DNA of 64,000 nt from Dallia pectoralis (Eukaryota > Chordata > Actinopteri > Esociformes > Umbridae): contig CM055744.1 of NCBI GenBank assembly GCA_029465975.1, forward strand, positions 6,545,192-6,609,191, in the 5' to 3' direction. How positions within the stretch are numbered: position 1 is the first letter of the stretch; the number at the start of each line of letters is the position of its first letter. Positions 62,134-64,000 of the stretch are shown here, piece by piece. Below the pieces are notes generated by a model. It was not told the origin of the DNA. It saw only the letters and a list, made by a program, of their open reading frames with translations, and made no database searches. Made by a program: the position numbers and the translations under genes.

Positions 62134-62872
62134 TGTAACTGAGGGTAACAACCCATGGTTACAGGGTAATAATATTCCGTATATTCATGAACGCGGGTAC
62201 AAGCGGCCGAAATGGGTTTTCTCAGAAAGGTGGCTGGCCTCTCCCTTAGGGATAGGGTGAGAAGCTCAGTCATCCGAGAGGAACTCGGAGTAGAGCCGCT
62301 GCTCCTTTGCGTAGAAAGGAGCCAGTGGAGGGGGTTCGGGCATTTAGTACGAATGCCACCTGGGCGCGTCCCTAGAGAGGTGTTCCAGGCACGTCCAGCT
62401 GGGAGGAGACCTCGGGGAAGACCCAGGACTAGGTGGAGAGATTATATCTCCACACTGGCCTGGGAACGCCTCGGGATTCCCCAGTCAGAGCTGGTTAATT
62501 CCCGGGAAAGGGAAGTTTGGGGTCCCCTGCTAGAGCTGCTACCCCCGCGACCCGACCCCGGATAAGCGGTTGAAGATGAGATGAGATATTCATGAACACC
62601 AGTGGGTCCCAGCTCCAGAACCAGCTATGCATGAACATCAGTGGGTCCCAGCTCCAGAACCAGCGTTCCATGTTTATTTTCCCCAATTTCCTTCGATTTG
62701 AATGAAGAGCCACACCATTTCATCTCAGTGCAGCAGTGGCCTTCAATGTTTGATCAGCCTCCTCCTTCTTTCCTGTCTAAACAAACTGCCACTAGAGAAT
62801 AACATACCTTAATAACATCCAGTTCCATTATATTATTTACGCCGTAACTATGGGTTGTTACCCTCCGTTACA
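62134..62872. mobile_element. Element with ~41-bp terminal inverted repeats, interrupted by a LINE
   Basis: TGTAACTGAGGGTAACAACC at 62134 and onwards (to 62172) is matched in reverse complement by 62832-62872, with about five differences including one 1-base gap. The interior holds a LINE insertion (62193-62586) and a 38-bp direct duplication (about 62589-62626 and 62628-62664, with 'cagtgggtcccagctccaga'). No transposase is inside, so it would be non-autonomous. Family unknown to me. Confidence 0.7.
62193..62586 (+). mobile_element. 5'-truncated LINE insertion with 11-bp target-site duplication
   Basis: An open plus-strand frame to 62565 encodes the end of a LINE ORF2: VAGLSLRDRVRSSVIREELG, WRGFGHLVRM, GRRPRGRPRTRWRDYI and a terminal LLPPRPDPG. 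After the stop comes GCGGTTGAAGATGAGATGAGA. Identical TATTCATGAAC flanks it at 62182-62192 and 62587-62597. Only the C-terminal about 115 codons were copied, so it is inactive. Confidence 0.85.
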
Positions 62873-64000
62873 ACACTTGTTTCAGTGTCGTTCGCATGTA
62901 AGCACGCTGTAATAAGGACCCCTTAAAACGAAGTGTCACCGTTTGGGGGTATTAGAACGATGTTGTGACAGTTTGGTGTTTGATGACTTTGGAGCCAGCC
63001 GTATTCCCGGACCTGTGTCCCTCAGTGATGATAAGAACATCCTGTTAAGATCTGCTCAGTAAACATGCCCCACCCACCCACCCTCCCGCTCAGTCTCAAC
63101 ATGTCTCTGAATCAAAACCGTCTTCCCAGTTCTCGTGAAATAATTAGCATACCGCCTTTACAGGTTTTTCTCATCCCCTACGGGCGTCTAGGGTATTTCT
63201 TTTGCATCATCGGTCAGATGGATCAATGTTGTCTGTTTATGAAAAAAAACAGCAGGTGATGGCTCCATATTTGTGTAAGACAAATGTACTGTCGAAACTG
63301 TGTACTCTGAAGTCTCTACTGTGTGTATTTGCACCGGGCATATTGTCACATAATGGATGGAGCTGACTGGCAAGCTTTGAGATTATAACCACAAACATCT
63401 TCATAGCCGGAATTATTTTTCTTTTAAGTTCAGTTCTCCCTCCAGTCATTTTCATAATATTATCTTGTAGTCAAGCTTAGTTAAATCCCTGGATGAGAGA
63501 CACAATAGCACATAGCTGTGAACACTAGCTAGAATACGTTTGTAGACTCTGTTGTCATAATATACGTAATTAAATTGAGTTATTCTTCGTCTGATGTGTG
63601 ATACAGTCTCCGCTTATGTGTTTGTTAAATACATTTAGACCTACAGTTAAGATATACAATACAAGTCTATTTAAATGAACGGGTGAGCGTGCTCAAACAT
63701 TTCACTGGCGCTGTATACAAACACACCATATGACATGCAGAAGATACTTCTGAACAGATACAGATAGACCCAATCATCTCCCATACAATATTGTCAGTTA
63801 TTTCCATATGGAAGGCGTGCCTCTGAGTCACAGTTTACATGCGGTTTAGCAGTGTTGTTTATAGTGCGTGTGTAGGGCAGAACTAAATGACATTGCATGT
63901 GATTTGCTCTGCTACGTTCTCTAATGGTTAAACTAATACGTGGCGTTATCGGTCTGAAATGGCTGTCCTGAGAAATATAGGCACCAGTCCTGTTTTTACG

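Larger units (their letters stand above)
41252..64000 (+). other. Long first coding intron of the CaMK1-family gene, running off the right edge
   Basis: No plus-strand exon with the expected kinase glycine loop was seen in these 22.7 kb, so the intron probably continues past the window. It carries Tc1 relics (44500-45060, 54141-54460, 58985-60093), two large minisatellites (53166-54140 and 56098-56752), microsatellites and a nested element at 62134-62872. Stretches 45100-47700, 49000-52000 and 60350-62100 hold nothing I can name. Confidence 0.5.

Overview
This is vertebrate nuclear DNA, almost certainly from a teleost fish. Genes are split into many GT-AG exons and separated by AT-rich DNA full of Tc1/mariner-like transposon relics, 5'-truncated LINE ends, a tRNA-derived SINE and minisatellites. 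The repeat styles recall salmoniform or esociform fish; that narrower placement is inference. No bacterial, viral or CRISPR-type system was found. The published human block GNL3-GLT8D1-SPCS1-NEK4 (3p21.1) is kept here in the same order and relative orientation.

Layout: 862-1167 (-) is one exon resembling the ANKS1 family, whose gene runs off the left edge. 6070-10941 (+) is GNL3 (nucleostemin), complete in 15 coding exons, 560 aa; four of its introns carry C/D-box snoRNAs of SNORD19 type. 12241-16434 (-) is GLT8D1, complete in 9 coding exons, 367 aa, with a 1-kb 19-bp minisatellite in an intron. 18735-22121 (+) is SPCS1, 4 exons, 102 aa. 24485-32540 (-) is NEK4, complete in 16 coding exons, about 1001 aa, with an in-frame 16-copy 24-bp coding minisatellite. 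34050-34226 looks like a GC-rich promoter and non-coding first exon; 41138-41251 (+) is the first coding exon of a CaMK1-family kinase. The rest, to 64000, reads as its long first coding intron, since I found no further exon.

Gene pairs are arranged tail-to-tail (GNL3/GLT8D1, SPCS1/NEK4) or head-to-head (GLT8D1/SPCS1, NEK4/camk1), so promoters sit in short shared spacers. GNL3 shows a MYC-type E-box, ETS sites and a pyrimidine-tract start, matching a growth-linked snoRNA host gene. The proteins do not form one pathway: GNL3 and the snoRNAs serve ribosome production, SPCS1 and GLT8D1 the secretory pathway, and NEK4 and CaMK1 signalling.

Exon borders were read by eye from splice signals, reading-frame phase and remembered family sequences. 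All internal coding exons given for GNL3, GLT8D1, SPCS1 and NEK4 join in phase without a stop. UTR ends and transcription starts are not determined. The right 23 kb holds two large minisatellites (17 bp and 21 bp units), several Tc1 relics and a nested element (LINE end inside a terminal-inverted-repeat element).
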